Shown here one piece after another: positions 1 to 11,288 of a stretch of DNA of 64,000 nucleotides. Numbering within the stretch: the first letter of the stretch is position 1; the number at the start of each line of letters is the position of its first letter. The stretch covers positions 114,501 through 178,500 of the forward strand of contig CAJNDS010002548.1 in the NCBI GenBank assembly GCA_905221605.1, in the 5' to 3' direction. This DNA comes from Symbiodinium natans (taxonomy: Eukaryota; Sar; Dinophyceae; Suessiales; Symbiodiniaceae). The notes below the pieces were generated by a model, which worked only from the letters and a program-made list of their open reading frames with translations, was not told the DNA's origin and did not search any database. A program made the translations under genes and the position numbers.

Positions 1-774
1 TGGCGTCGCGTCTACAAAGTCTCCCTGCATCAGATGTGGCGTTGCAAGGACGCCGCACTGATGGCGAAGCTCCGGCTGCTCCGCTTGAACCAACCCACGG
101 AGCAACAGTTGCGCGACATCTGCCGCGGGCACAAGGCCTGGAGCCACAAGCACACGCCCGACGCCTATGATATCCTGCAGCTCCTTCGCCAGCACCCCGA
201 CACTGTTGTGGCCACCTGCACCCGTCGGGCCGCGGCCCTGGTGAACCGGCTCTGCACACAAGTCCTGTTCGCCGACCGCGGGCAGACGTGTCTCGGCACC
301 GTGGGGGCCGACTGGGAAGCCAACGTCGACAACTACCTGCTGGACGGCAAGCTCAAGCCCGGTCGCCCGCCGCGGCCCCAGACCCTCGACCTCTACAAGG
401 GCCTCAAGGTGCACCTGACCAAGAACCTTGACAAGCCCGGCGACTTCGTCAATGGCATGGCCGCGGTCGTGCAGTCCTTCCACGGCCCTTCTGGCTGTCT
501 GCGCGTGCTGACGGACACCGGCAAGCACCTTGCCGTCTACCCCGTCACAGAATACGTCGAAGACTGTGGCACGGTGACCGCATATCCTGTGCGGGCCGGC
601 TACGCCAGCACGGTCCACAAACTCCAGGGTGCGGAGCTGAAGCACATCACGGTCTGGCTGGATGCGAGGCATTTTCGTGCTGCCGGGTACGTCGCGATCA
701 GCCGCGTCGGCACGGACGACGCCTACCTCTTGGGCGGCATCCTGGAGCCTGCGCACTTCACCCCGGCCACCTGA
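1..774 (+). CDS. Pif1-like (SF1) helicase, C-terminal part; 5' truncated by window
   Basis: Frame 1 is open from the first base to the TGA ending at 774, so the gene starts upstream of the window. The C-terminal half has the hallmarks of the last RecA-like domain of Pif1/RecD-type superfamily 1 DNA helicases: VNGMAAVV, a T-E pair after the central strands, GYASTVHKLQGAEL (helicase motif V region) and AGYVAISRV (motif VI with its arginine). The Walker A and B motifs would lie upstream and are not seen. Such enzymes unwind DNA 5' to 3'. In dinoflagellates they occur as many copies, some linked to mobile elements, so this may be a cellular helicase or a mobile-element remnant. The visible part has no frameshift or stop. 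GC content is high, as in the other coding exons here. The first ATG in frame is at 34, but translation clearly continues upstream of it. Confidence 0.75.
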   Translation, partial: WRRVYKVSLHQMWRCKDAALMAKLRLLRLNQPTEQQLRDICRGHKAWSHKHTPDAYDILQLLRQHPDTVVATCTRRAAALVNRLCTQVLFADRGQTCLGTVGADWEANVDNYLLDGKLKPGRPPRPQTLDLYKGLKVHLTKNLDKPGDFVNGMAAVVQSFHGPSGCLRVLTDTGKHLAVYPVTEYVEDCGTVTAYPVRAGYASTVHKLQGAELKHITVWLDARHFRAAGYVAISRVGTDDAYLLGGILEPAHFTPAT

Positions 775-1190
775 GCCCGAAACTTTTCTTGGGATCCGCC
801 TCTTCCTTTGCAGTCAGAAAACGAAGCTCGCTCGCACTTGCTCTCGCTGCATCGTCCAAGAGTAGCTGTGTGCGTGTGCATCCCCTACGCGCTAGGCTTG
901 CATGAGCCCTGTTGCACCAATTGAGCCGGCCTGGACTGTGTGGCAGCAACCAACCGCAGCCTTTTCCAGCGTGCAAGTTAAGTTGTATCCTACCGCATAC
1001 AACTTACCTTCGCACGCTTCTTTCCCAACTTTTTTTTTGGCCGTCTGCGCGTCGTCTTGCTTGTGACTGTCAGTCAGCGTGTAGGATAGCTAAGGGGTGG
1101 GTAAGAAGAAGAAAAAAGAAGAATTGATTACACAACGAACACCGGGAGGGTCGGGCGGGCAGCAGGCAGCCGCGCGTCAGGCTCGGCACA
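775..1190. other. 3' flank of helicase ORF, no gene seen
   Basis: This is unique sequence between the helicase stop and the first telomere-like array. It has a T-run near 1028 and an A/G-rich stretch around 1105-1125. No convincing ORF, RNA gene or repeat is visible. Confidence 0.5.
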
Positions 1191-1191
1191 C

Positions 1192-2275
1192 CCTAAGCCC
1201 TAAACCCTAAACCCTAAACCCTAAGCCCTAAATCCCAAAAAAGGTTCCACCGGCCTGGCTCGTCCAGAAGCCACGCCACAGCCCCGCCGCGGCGGTGCCT
1301 CAGGATCCCCAAGGAGGGGAAAAAAGCCGGGCAGGCACCTTCAGTCCTCCCCAAAACACAAAAAGGGTTTAGGGTTTAGGGTTTAGGGTTTAGGGTTTCG
1401 GGTTTAGGGTTTAGGGTTTAGGGTTTAGGGTTTAGGGCTTAGGGCTTAGGGTTTAGGGTTAGGGTTCAGGCTTGCTACATGGTCTCTGAATATGGGCCCT
1501 GAAAAAAAGGGGGACCCCATATGTACCCCTTCTAGACCCTCTAAAGGCAAGGGCCCATGCTTCAGAACCCTTTAACAGGAGGCAAGGGACCAGAAAAAAG
1601 GGCCCATACAACTACCCCTACATGAATCCCGAATCCTAGATCCTAGAATGGTCGCCTTCCGGCCTTCCGACCGCAAGGCTTAGGGTCATATGGTGATTTC
1701 CCGTTTATTCCGGTCCTTTTGGGGGTCCTTACTCTAAGGCGCGCCCTCTCATTTAGGTTACCCAAAAAGGGACCCTTACTTTGAGAGCTGACCATAGAAT
1801 TCTCCTGTGCTCCGGCACGCCCGCCGCGTGCACCGGCTCCGAGCCGGTGCAGCTAACGGAGCTCCTTGACTGCGACTGTCACACCAGCTCCCGAGGTTGG
1901 CATGCACGCTCACTGCTGCTCACCGCAGCACCCGCAACTCGCTTACGTTTAGGGTTTAGGGTTTAGGGTTTAGGGTTTAGGGTTTAGGGTTTTGGGTTTA
2001 GGGTTTAGGGTTTAGGGTTTAAGGTTTAGGGTTTAGGGTTTAGGGTTTAGGGTTTAGGGTTTAGGGTTTAGGGTTTAGGGTTTAGGGTTTAGGGTTTAGG
2101 GTTTAGGGTTTAGGGTTTAGGGTTTAGGGTTTAGGGTTTAGGGTTTAGGGTTTAGGGCTCTCGAGGTTCAGGGTTCAGGGCTTAGGGTCAAGGGCATCCC
2201 CTAAACCCTAAACCCTAGGCCCTAAACCCCAAACCCTAAACCCTAAGTCCTAAACCCGAAACCCTAAACCCTAAC
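1192..2275. repeat. Interspersed telomere-type arrays, both orientations
   Basis: CCCTAAA units at about 1192-1232 and 2200-2275 and TTTAGGG units at about 1365-1465 and 1945-2157 (about 30 nearly perfect copies). Both orientations within 1 kb rule out a simple chromosome-end array. Spacer 1470-1940 is unique sequence, with one open stretch on + at 1781-1945 that I cannot assign. Confidence 0.9.
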
Positions 2276-2280
2276 ATCTC

Positions 2281-2397
2281 TCCAGCTTGCAGCCCAGGCA
2301 CAAATCAGGAAGCTCGAGAAGTACTGCAGCAGGCAGAGGCAGGCAAACAGCCACCGGGGGCATGCAGCCAAGGAGGAGAACCTCCGAGCAACCACGG
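2281..2397 (+). CDS. Candidate coiled-coil exon between telomere-type arrays (strand uncertain)
   Basis: The plus strand reads LAAQAQIRKLEKYC then SRQRQANSHRGHAAKEEN, rich in K/E/Q/R and coiled-coil-like. It is preceded by a pyrimidine-rich CTCTCCAG acceptor and followed by a G|GTGTAG donor directly at the next TTTAGGG array. The minus strand is also open and would be hydrophobic, so the strand is not proven. No family recognised. Confidence 0.35.
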
Positions 2398-2399
2398 GT

Positions 2400-5040
2400 G
2401 TAGGGTTTAGGGGTTTAGGGGATTAGGGGTTTAGGGGTTTAGGGTTTAGGGTTTAGGGTTGAGGGTTTAGTGTTTGGGGTTTAGGTTTAGGGCAGGGGTG
2501 TCGGACTTGGGGTTGAGATTCTATGGGTTGCAGATGGGTGTCGGGCTGTGGGTGCTCTGGAACCGAAGCCGTACTCAGCTCTTGCTGGGGCATCATTGAA
2601 ATTTCGCCAATGTGAAAACCGTCGCGTGCTGAAAGATCAAGGATGAAACCTGGCGTCTTGGCCCTGAACCCTGAACCCTCACCCTAAGCCCAATCCGCCT
2701 GAACCCTCTACCCTCCAAACCTAAACCTTACTCGGCGAGCTGTTCAAGGCTGTATCTGAGCATCCTCAACCATCGAAGACTCAAAGCCTAAAGTGGAAAA
2801 ATGCGCACCCTGAGCATAACCCAGCCTTGATACTTTCTGCCCTCCTACCCTCCTACCCCCGCGACTCTCCTAAACCCTAAGCCTTGAACCCTAAACCTTA
2901 AACCCTAAACCCTCAAACCCTGAATCTAAAGCTCCCCTAAATTCTAAACCCTACACCCTAAACCCTAAAACCCTGAATCTAAAGCTCCCCTTAACCCGCG
3001 ACCCAGAACTGAAGACGAGGGGCAGCGAGCCCATCGGAACAAGGATCTGGGATAGCCTGGTTTGGGGTTTAGGGTTTAGGATTTAGGATTTAGGGCTTAG
3101 GGTTTTGGGTTTTGGGTTCAGGGGTTTAGACGAACAGTCCTCAATCGGGATATAGTACCCCTATTCTAATCCCGATTAAGGATTGTTAAAAACAACGGGG
3201 AACATCCCAAGTGTAAGGTGTAGACCTTCGGCATGGGTGCCGATGGGGTTGAGGATTGAGGGGTTAAGGGTTTACGGATAGGGTACTTACGGAGTACACA
3301 GTACTGGAGACCCAAAGTTACGAGTTCTGCAAAACTTCTGCAAACCCAGGTGAGACAACCCAAACCCCAAACCCTAAACCCTGCACCTTCAACCCCTAAA
3401 TCCCCTAAACCCTAATGGACCCTTGTGGAGCACCCTTCCTTTCAGCAGAAATGCCAAGTGCAGGCATCAGAAATGCATCAGGAACGGGGCTTTCAGGGTA
3501 TGGGGGGGGCATATGTGCCTTGACGATATTGGGGTAAAAAAGAACATATTTAATGTACAAAACTTGAATCAAATCATATCTCATATCATTCTACTAGTCA
3601 TTCCCTTGAATCCTTCGTCATGCTGCAAATATTCAATTTTCACTATTTTCATGGTGGTAGAAGGCTATCATTGAACATGTTCGGCTGAACATAACAGAAG
3701 GTTGTTCAGCTGAACATGTTCGACTGAAGATTGCTGAGGTATGTTCATTCCCGAAACCTAAACCCGAACACACACGGACAGGAATCAAAAACACAAAACA
3801 GAACAAAACGGCGACTCTGGAAAGTCCACGTCCAAGGGGCGTCAGGGAGACGCGCCAGATGTGACGGCCGACCTGTAAAAGTGGAACACCCACCCGGAAT
3901 CCGCCCCAAAAGTCGCCCCAAAAACGCCTACAAATCCCAAAGCCTTAACCCTAAAACCATCAACCACCCGAACCCCGAAGACCCTCAACCCTGAACCCTC
4001 AACCCAAGACGAACACTAGACCTTCAGCCAAAAAACCAACCTGGCCTCAGAGAGGACCCCCGTTTGCGCCCTGGCAGCCGAAACACTAAACCCGAAACGG
4101 TGTCCCTAAACCCGAAAACCAACTTGAGTGCTTCCCTACAGCCTAAAGCCTAAACCCTAAACCCTAAACCCTAAACCCTAAACCTAAACCTAGACCCCAA
4201 ACCCCTGAACCCGTTAACCCCTAAGCCCAAAGCTTCGCTGAGGTGTAGAGGCTGACTGTTTGAGGGAGTGGCGAGGAGCCTTCATGGGTTCCCTTCTCTT
4301 CTACCCCCGCTAGGTTCCCGCAAAATTAAGGCGATTTAGAGATAACTAACCCTAATTAAAGTTTTTTTCTGGGGGGGGAACGTGGGGCAGCCCTGAACCC
4401 TAAAGCCTAAAACCGAAATCCTAAACCCTAAGCCCTAAGGGGGTAGTAGAGAGGAGCCTTCCCATCGCAGCCGACTGGGTCTGCCATCTCCGCACCGATC
4501 TGCCCTAACGTGCCGGCCAAGCTCCACCTCACTTTCGAGAAGGGAAGAGGGGGAACGGGAGGGGAGGTTTCGCACAACCCTATCCCCTAAACCCTAAACC
4601 CTAAACCCTAAACCCTAAACCCTAAACCCTAAAACCCTAAACCCTAAAACCCTACACCCTAAACCCTTGCGAGGGCGGGGGGAGGGGGGGAGGTTCTCAA
4701 AGTTGAGGTTTAGTGTGCAGTGGCTGAGACAATGCCAAGCCGAAGATACTTTCTCGGGGGGTTCCTCAAGAAGGAGGACACTGAATTTAGGGCCTAAATG
4801 ACAACCGTCCTAAGCCCTAAACTCTCAACTCTAAACTCTAAACCCTAAAGCCCTAAAACCCTAAACCCTAAAACCCAAAAACTCTAAAACCCTAAAACCC
4901 AAAAAACCCAAACCCCCAAAACCCAAACGCTGAACTCCCTAAACCCTAAAGTCTCCCGAAACCCGAAACCCCGAACCCCGAACCCTAAACCCTAAACCCC
5001 TAAACCCTAAACCCTAAACCCCGAAACCCCAAAACCCGAG
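2400..5040. repeat. Degenerate telomere-type repeat mosaic
   Basis: Short runs of TTTAGGG and CCCTAAA with many variants (CCCTAAAA, CCCGAAA, CCCCAAA) separated by unique spacers of 60-250 bp. Better runs lie at about 4150-4190, 4580-4670 and 4800-5030. The 3134-3210 spacer holds a hairpin element listed separately. ORFs in 3166-3994 are short and lack splice or family support. Confidence 0.75.
3134..3210. mobile_element. MITE-like hairpin element, copy 1 (left end lost)
   Basis: Inverted repeat ACAGTCC...GGATTGT around a core with AGTACC, followed by the terminal repeat GGGGAACATCCCAA. Related copies lie at 15359, 21449 and 24497. The left TTGGGATGTTCC end is missing here. Confidence 0.5.
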
Positions 5041-5120
5041 GAAGGGCTGCGGGGCAGAAGCGCAGCTCAGCCGCTGAGTGATCTGCGTCAGCGTCGCGAG
5101 CACCTCAGCATTCGGGTCCC
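5041..5120 (-). CDS. Candidate exon between arrays (strand ambiguous)
   Basis: On the minus strand an AGCAG|G acceptor is followed by GDPNAEVLATLTQITQRLSC and further open sequence up to the next array. The plus strand is also open over the same interval, so the call rests only on the acceptor and on protein-like composition. Product unknown. Confidence 0.3.
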
Positions 5121-5140
5121 CTGCTTTGCTTTGCGGATTT

Positions 5141-5560
5141 AAGGGGTTTAGGGTTTAGGGTTTAGGGTTTAGGGTTTAGGGTTTAGGGTTTAGCGTTTAG
5201 GGTTTAGGGTTTAGGGTTTAGGGTTGTGTGCGGCCCCAATATTCTAGAGTTCTGTGTTTGGGGATCTCCTGCCCACTTCGCTCTAAATTCCTGAGCCCTG
5301 AACCCCAAACCCTAAACCCCAAACCCCAAACCCTAAACCCCAAACCCTAAACCCCAAACCCTAAACCCCAAACCCTAAACCCTCAAACCCCAAACTCTCT
5401 CCCTCCCAATCTTAGCCAAGGCTCCACGGGCACAATGAGCTGCCGCGGGCACTCTAAGCCCCTCAGCTTTGGGTTTAAGGTGTAGGGTTTAGGAGTTTAG
5501 GGTTTAGGGTTTGGGGTTTAGGGTTTGGGGTTTAGGGTTTAGGGCTAGGGGGTATAGGGT
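5141..5560. repeat. TTTAGGG and CCCCAAA/CCCTAAA mixed arrays
   Basis: About 11 TTTAGGG copies at 5148-5225. At 5303-5390 CCCTAAA alternates with CCCCAAA, a regular two-variant higher-order pattern. The spacer at 5395-5470 could hold a short exon but is not convincing. Confidence 0.85.
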
Positions 5561-6009
5561 TTAGGGCAAGTCTACTTAGTATACCTTAGAGATCCTATTG
5601 GAAAAACCTACCTTGCTAACCCTACATGCTAGTCAAAAGGGCTTCCAAGTACTGAACTGCGCTACATACACGCAGGTGTTGATTTGTCAGGGTTGAAGGT
5701 GTTTGGGTTTGTGGTCTAAAGTTGAGGGTTTGGGGTTTGAATTTCAGGGCTTGGCCTTATGACATTAAATTGGAAGACATTCGCAAACTTTCAGGTTACA
5801 AGTCCCCGAGAAAGAAGAAAAAAACACAGCAAAGGAGCCGTTGCTTGTACATCCGTGTTGTAGTTGGCACACCCGAGGAACCCAAACCCTAAACATGTGG
5901 CTAGCGCCGAGTCACACCTTTCAGGATTCGAGGCTAAAGCCGAAACCCTAAACACAAAGCCCTTGTTGGGACCCTGTACTTTAAGGACTCTACAGTACCA
6001 AAGTTTAGG

Positions 6010-6690
6010 GGGATGGATTAGGGTTTAGGGTTTAGGGTTTAGGGTTTAGGGTTTAGGGTTTAGGGTTTAGGGTTTAGGATTTAGGGTTTAGGGTTTAGGG
6101 TTTAGGGTTTAGGGTTTAGGGTTTAGGGTTTAGGGTTTAGGGTTTAGGGTTTAGGGTTTAGGGTATTAGGGTTTAGGGTTTAGGGTTTAGGGTTTAGGGT
6201 TTAGGGTTTAGGGTTTAGGGTTTAGGGTTTAGGGTTTAGGGTTTAGGGTTTAGGGTTTAGGGTTTAGGGTTTAGGACCCCGGAACAACTGCTTAGCATTC
6301 GGCAGGGTGGCGACAGCTGGGCCAGGCAGCGGCTTCGTGGCACATCTTGGAGATCCTGAGCACTTTGTCCGGAAACCTTATAGAGTTTAGGGTTTAGGGT
6401 TTAGGGTTTAGGGTTTAGGGTTTAGGGTTTAGGGTTTAGGGTTTAGGGTTTGGGGTGTAGGGTGTAGGGTGTAGGGTTTAACGTTTTGGGTACTTTAAAC
6501 CCTCAAGCCCTAAAACCCTGAAACGTAAAAACACCCTAACACCCTCAACCCGCCCATCGACTCACACCCTCCCCCACACCCTCCACTCCAGCTCATGGAG
6601 TCCAGTTCTTCGGGTGTACCCTAAACCCTAAACCCTAAACCCTAAACCCTAAACCCTAAACCCTAAACCCTAAACCCTAAACCCTACGCA
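6010..6690. repeat. Long TTTAGGG array with inverted CCCTAAA partner
   Basis: Nearly perfect TTTAGGG copies at about 6014-6275 (about 37) and 6386-6480, and CCCTAAA copies at about 6619-6688. The island 6276-6385 is open on both strands: the minus strand begins after a TGCTCAG acceptor with DLQDVPRSRCLAQLSPPC. It is a weak exon candidate. Confidence 0.9.
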
Positions 6691-7620
6691 CCCTACAGCC
6701 TAAAGCCTCGTTCCTTGTTGGGGCCACTTGCTCCTCCAGTGCGAGATCTCTCACCACAAGTGCGGGGACGAAGTGCGTAGCTCATGGGGCTAGTCGGGTC
6801 TAGGGTTGACAAGGTTCAGATCCCCGAAAATGCCTGGTTCGGTGTTATTTGCTTTGCGGTTTAGGCTGATTCTCGCAACCCCTTCGTCACACATGTTCAA
6901 TGGTGCATGAAGGACGCGAGCGAGCAGTTCGTGTGTAGCGAGCCCGAAACCCCGCAACCTTTCCCCGGTTTTGCCGAGTATCTTCACCGGCTTTGGTGCT
7001 TGACTCGGAGGCCGTAGTTGAATCGGTCTCCTGTCGACGAGGCTTTGTGCGCCCACGAATGCTTGATGGCTTGAGGGGCATACGGACTTCGGCACCGCAG
7101 ACACGAAACAAACACCCCGGCGTCTCAAACGACATACCTTTACAGGACTGGAAACTCTGCCGGAATTACTGGCGAGCACCCTGTACGCTAAACCCGACTG
7201 CCCCATTACCTGCATGCAGCACAAAACTTGAGCCCAGAACTGTAACCCTTATTCGGATTGTTGGAGTTAGGGTTTCGGGTTTCGGGTTTCCGGTTTAGGG
7301 AATCCTCAACTGAACCTTTGAAGCTTCTCGGGCCACCTCGCCGTCCACCGCCGGCCGGGGGATCCTCGGGTGGACAGCAACCGAACTCTGAACGCCAAAC
7401 CCCAACACCCAACACCCCCAGAAGCCGACCATAAAATTTCTAAAGCCCTTAGTAATTAGGGCCTGTTTAGGGTTTAGGGCTTAGGGTTTGGGGTTTGGGG
7501 TTTGGCGTCCCGAAAACCCCTAACCTTTGCTTTGCTACAGCCAAACCCTGAGACCCCCAAACCCTAAATCCTAATTAAACCCTAAACCCTAAACCCTAAA
7601 CCCTAAACCCTAAACCCTAA

Positions 7621-7700
7621 CCTCTCCTGCTGCCCAGGGCGCTCAACATCCAGCTCGCGAGCCTCTTTGCTCTGCGTGGCCTTCTCCCTGGGGCTGAAAG
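7621..7700. other. Candidate exon island, strand ambiguous
   Basis: Between CCCTAAA and TTTAGGG arrays. The plus strand has a pyrimidine-rich CTGCTGCCCAG acceptor then ALNIQLASLFALRGLLPG. The minus strand has CCCCAG|G then EKATQSKEARELDVERPG and an AG|GTTAGG donor. One of the two is probably a real exon; the sequence alone does not decide. Confidence 0.35.
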
Positions 7701-7736
7701 CTTATGGTTGAAAAGCGTTTGAGGCTTTAAGTGAGG

Positions 7737-8570
7737 TTTAAAGGCTTTCGGTTTAAGGGTTTAGGGTTTAGGGTTTAGGGTTTAGGGTTTAGGGTTTAGG
7801 GTTTAGGGTTTAGGGTTTAGGGTTTAGGGTTTAGGGTTTAGGGTTTCGGGTCAGGGTTTAGGGTTTAAGGCTTGTAGATTAAGGGGTCTTAGGGTTGCAG
7901 GTTCCACCATGCATCTTGCGCGGGGCGACTGAGGCCCGCGGGTTCCCCCAACCCCAGAAGCCTCAACCACCCTCCCCACCAAGTCCCTGTGTCCCTAAAC
8001 CCTAAACCCTAAACCCTAAACCCTAAACCCTAAACCCTAAACCACAAACCCGAAACCCAAAACCCTAAACCAGAAAGCCCCGAAACCCTGAACCTGAAGA
8101 GTTGAACTTGCTTAGGGCTCGAGCCCTTCCACCCACTAGTGCCCTTCGCAAGCGGAGATCCCAAATCGCGCGCCTGAGCCCGATGCCCCTCCGAATGATC
8201 ACAACCCAGGCAACCTGAGAGGCAACCCTTAAGGGGCTTGAGGGCTTTGGGTTTGGGGTTTCGGGTTTTGGCCGTTTTGAGGTTTAGGGTTCAGGGTTTA
8301 GGGGCTTTGGGGCTTAGAGGCTTCGTAGGGTTGAAGGTTTAGGGTTTAGGGTTTAGGATTTAGGGTTTAGGGCTTAGGGTTCAGGATCTTGGGGTACCAT
8401 CCATTGTCCATTGTCCTTCCAATGAAGGTGTGACTTGGGCTGTTGGGAGTGCTTTGGCTCAAAGGCCAGAGATGGCTGTTTAGGGCTTAGGGTTCAGGGT
8501 TTAGGGTTTAGGGCTTAGGGTTTAGGGTTTAGGGTTCAGGGTTTAGGGCCTTTAGGGCTTATAGGGCTTA
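7737..8570. repeat. Telomere-type arrays and variants
   Basis: TTTAGGG at about 7757-7850, CCCTAAA at about 7992-8045, degenerate TTTAGGG/TTCAGGG at 8275-8570. The islands 7880-7985 and 8100-8220 are open on both strands and may be exons; no product can be named. Confidence 0.8.
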
Positions 8571-8694
8571 GGGAGCGGAAGTCGTCGTCACTTTTTTCTT
8601 CGCTATCGACAGGCCGAGAAACCTTTTAGTATTTCAGAATCACACACGCATGGCGCAACGATTCGCAGCCGTCGCGGCAAACAAAGGAAATGCC

Positions 8695-9455
8695 TCAAAA
8701 GCCTTCAAAACCCTTAAAGACTCTCAAAGCCCGTAAAAGCCCGTAAAAGCCCTTAAATGCCCTTAAACGCCCTTAACAGCCCTTAAACAGTTCTTAAAAC
8801 CCTTTAAAAACCCTTAACGCCCTGTAAAAGCATTTAAACACACTTTAAAAGCTCTGAAAAGACCATAAAACCCTTTAAAAACCCTTGAAAGCTCTTAACA
8901 GCCATTAAACCAAAAAAACCTTTCAAATCCGGCAAAGAACTCCTTAAAAGCCATGAAACGCCACGTAAAAGCCTTAAAAGCCCTGCAAAACCCTTGACAA
9001 CCCTTAAAAGCCCCTTTTGAAAGCCCCTTTTGAAAGCCCTGAAAAGCCCTTAACAGCCCTTAAAAGCCCTTAAAAGCCTTAAAGTTCTGCAATCATTACA
9101 AACCCCTTAAACGCCATGAAAAGCCCTTAAAAGCCCATGAAGACCCCTTTAAAGCCTTTCAGAACCCTTGAATCCCCTTTTTGAACCCCTTAACTAAGCT
9201 TCTTTGAACCCATAAAACCCCCTAAAAAGCCCTTAACTAAGCTTCTTCGACTATAAAACCCCCTAAAGACCTTAACTAAGCTTCTTTGAACCTATAAAAC
9301 CTCCTTTTAAACCCCTTAACTAAGCTTCTTGAGCCTATAAAGCCCTTAAAAAACCCCTAAAACCCCCTTTTAAACCCCTTAACTAAGCTTCTTTGAGCCT
9401 ATAAAACCCCCTAAACAGCCCCTTAACCCCCTAAAAAGCCCCTTAACTAAGCTTC
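8695..9455. repeat. CCCTTAAAAG-type array grading into AACTAAGCTTCTTTGA repeats
   Basis: 8695-9180 holds about 40 degenerate 10-12 bp units close to CCCTTAAAAGC. 9180-9455 holds about 6 longer units, each containing CCCCTTAACTAAGCTTCTT and a CTATAAAACCCC segment. The composition is A-rich on the plus strand, unlike the flanks. Confidence 0.85.
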
Positions 9456-9470
9456 TTTTGAACCACTGAC

Positions 9471-9532
9471 CTGCCGCCCGGGTGGCCAGGCCCAGGCAGC
9501 TGATCAGGGTGTAGAAGGTGAAGAGCAGCCAC
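9471..9532 (-). CDS. Exon of an unidentified membrane protein
   Basis: The minus strand has a TTCCAG|G acceptor, then WLLFTFYTLISCLGLATRAA, then a GCAG|GTCAGT donor. The peptide is a hydrophobic membrane-spanning segment with no internal stop. Likely part of a multi-exon membrane protein gene to which other minus-strand islands (12.0-16.1 kb) may also belong. Family not recognised. Confidence 0.5.
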
Positions 9533-9539
9533 CTGGAAG

Positions 9540-9640
9540 TGGGGTTTGGGGTTTAGGGTTTGGGGTTTAGGGTCTAGGGTTTAGGGTTTGGGGTTTGGGG
9601 TTTAGGGTTTAGGGTTTGGGGTTTAGGGTTTAGGGTTCAT
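9540..9640. repeat. TTTAGGG / TTTGGGG mixed array
   Basis: About 14 seven-base units mixing TTTAGGG and TTTGGGG, directly upstream (in minus-strand sense) of the 9471-9532 exon. Confidence 0.85.
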
Positions 9641-9741
9641 CACTCCGGGTCGAGCAGTTTTATGGTAAAGCTGTACTTACGGCTCAGATATAACACCCAC
9701 CCACCCAGAGAATCCCAGAACATTGAAAAAGCAAAAAAACG

Positions 9742-10255
9742 GCCTTATTCCGAAAATAAAGCGGCCCTATTCCGAAAATAAAGCGGCCCTATTCCGAAAA
9801 TAAAGCGGCCTTATTCCGAAAATAAAGCGGCCTTATTCCGAAAACAAAGCGGCCTTATTCTGAAATAAAGCGGCCTTATTCCGAAAATAAAGCGGCCTCA
9901 TTCCCAAAGCAAAGCGGCCTTATTCTGAAAATAAAGCGGCCTTATTCCGAAAATAAAGCGGCCTTATTCCGAAAATAAAGCGGCCTTATTCCGAAAATAA
10001 AGCGGCCTTATTCCCAAAACAAAGCGGCCTTATTCCGAAAATAAAGCGGCCTTATTCCGAAAATAAAGCGGCCTTATTCCGAAAATAAAGCGGCCTTATT
10101 CCGAAAACAAAGCGGCCTTATTCTGAAAATAAAGCGGCCTTATTCTGAAAAACTCAATTAGCCTTTAGCCCGATTTTGGTGTTATTGAAAATACAGCGGC
10201 CTTTTTCTGAAAATGAAGCGGCCTTATTCTGAAAAATAAAGCGGCCTTATTCTGA
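9742..10255. repeat. 22-bp tandem repeat, about 23 copies
   Basis: The unit is AAAATAAAGCGGCC followed by TTATTCCG. Copies differ at one or two positions (CTATTCCG, TTATTCTG, AAAACAAAG). The array is compact and uninterrupted except near 10145-10195. It carries no coding potential. Confidence 0.95.
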
Positions 10256-10439
10256 AAGTCAATAAAGGCTCACATATATATATGGTAGAGAGGGTTTGGG
10301 GTTTAGGGTTTAGGGGACATTAGAGTGAGGAGTTCAGGGGTTTAGGGGTCGATAGGCTTCGTAAACTTTTTTCATCTACTCTCCGCCGACCCTGGCGGCG
10401 TGTTGGATGGGAAAAGGAGGCGAAAACCTCCCTCTTTCC

Positions 10440-10622
10440 CTCCTTACCCCCCCAAAACGGGGGGGGGGGGGGGGTAGGGGGGGGTCCCCGGGCAGCTTTT
10501 AGGGCCAGGCCACCCACACGGCATAAACTCACGGACCATAGGCGGTTTCGCACAGGACATAGGGGCCCCTTCTACCCCCCCCTTACCCCCCCCCCTACCC
10601 CCCCCCCTACCCCCCCTCCCCC
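10440..10622. repeat. Long G-tract and opposing C-tracts
   Basis: A G run of about 16 followed by TA and 8 G at 10459-10484, and at 10571-10622 runs of C split by TTA or TA. The two can pair as an inverted repeat, and each can form quadruplex-type structures. ORFs across them are low-complexity artefacts. Confidence 0.8.
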
Positions 10623-10629
10623 ACCAACT

Positions 10630-11210
10630 TTGGCATCCTTTGACCTGACGAACGCGCTTAAACCTTTCAACTATGCTCCAGCGGGGTCGGCGGCTTGAGC
10701 CGGAGGCTCTTAAATTCACACACCTTTAGAGCGGGTGGAGGGCTATATAAGGGTTTTAACGGTCCAGACAGTAAACTCATTGGCTCATTTTGCCCTCTGC
10801 TTCTGAAGCTTGCTGGTCTCATAAACACCCTGTAAATGCTGATAGCTTAGGGTGCCGGGTTGAGGGGTCCCTCAACAAAGCATGTTTGCTAATTTCCGGG
10901 ACGCACAAGGCCCTGCAATGTAACTGTGGTGTTTGGTGGAACTCGAGCGGGCAAATTCCGCAGCACCTGATTGGGGATCCAGGATCTCATCTCCCGATCC
11001 CATTAGCGAAAAAGACCCTCCTGAATCCTAAACGAGGCCAGGTGTCGTGGGAAACGTGTGGACGTTGCCATCAGGACTTTGCAACTCCGCCAAAAAGGCG
11101 GTGAACATACCTGGCACTGCGTCTTTGGATCGTGAAGGGGCATGCTTTTGGTTTCCCTAAACCCTGAAGGCTGAACCCAAAACCCTAAACCCCGTGTGGG
11201 GTTTGGGGTC
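10630..11210. other. Unique spacer, one uncertain ORF
   Basis: Plus strand 10790-11104 is open for 104 codons and contains four cysteines in its middle and end (CNCGVWW, CGRCHQ). It has no recognised family and no splice support, so I do not call a gene. No RNA gene seen. Confidence 0.3.
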
Positions 11211-11213
11211 AAC

Positions 11214-11288
11214 CCCAAATAGTAGGATTCCCTTAGAATAAGCACCCCAATAAGGTGCCCATAATATGTCAAATCCCATGTAGCAAAC
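11214..11288 (-). mobile_element. Second dispersed element family, partial copy
   Basis: Contains CCAAATAGTAGGATTCCC and CACCCCAATAAGGTGCCC, the reverse complement of the core shared with 11592-11718 and 18066-18172. Confidence 0.45.

Noticed and set aside
9742-10255. CRISPR array
   Set aside because: Units are contiguous with no unique spacers; it is a plain tandem repeat in a eukaryotic context.
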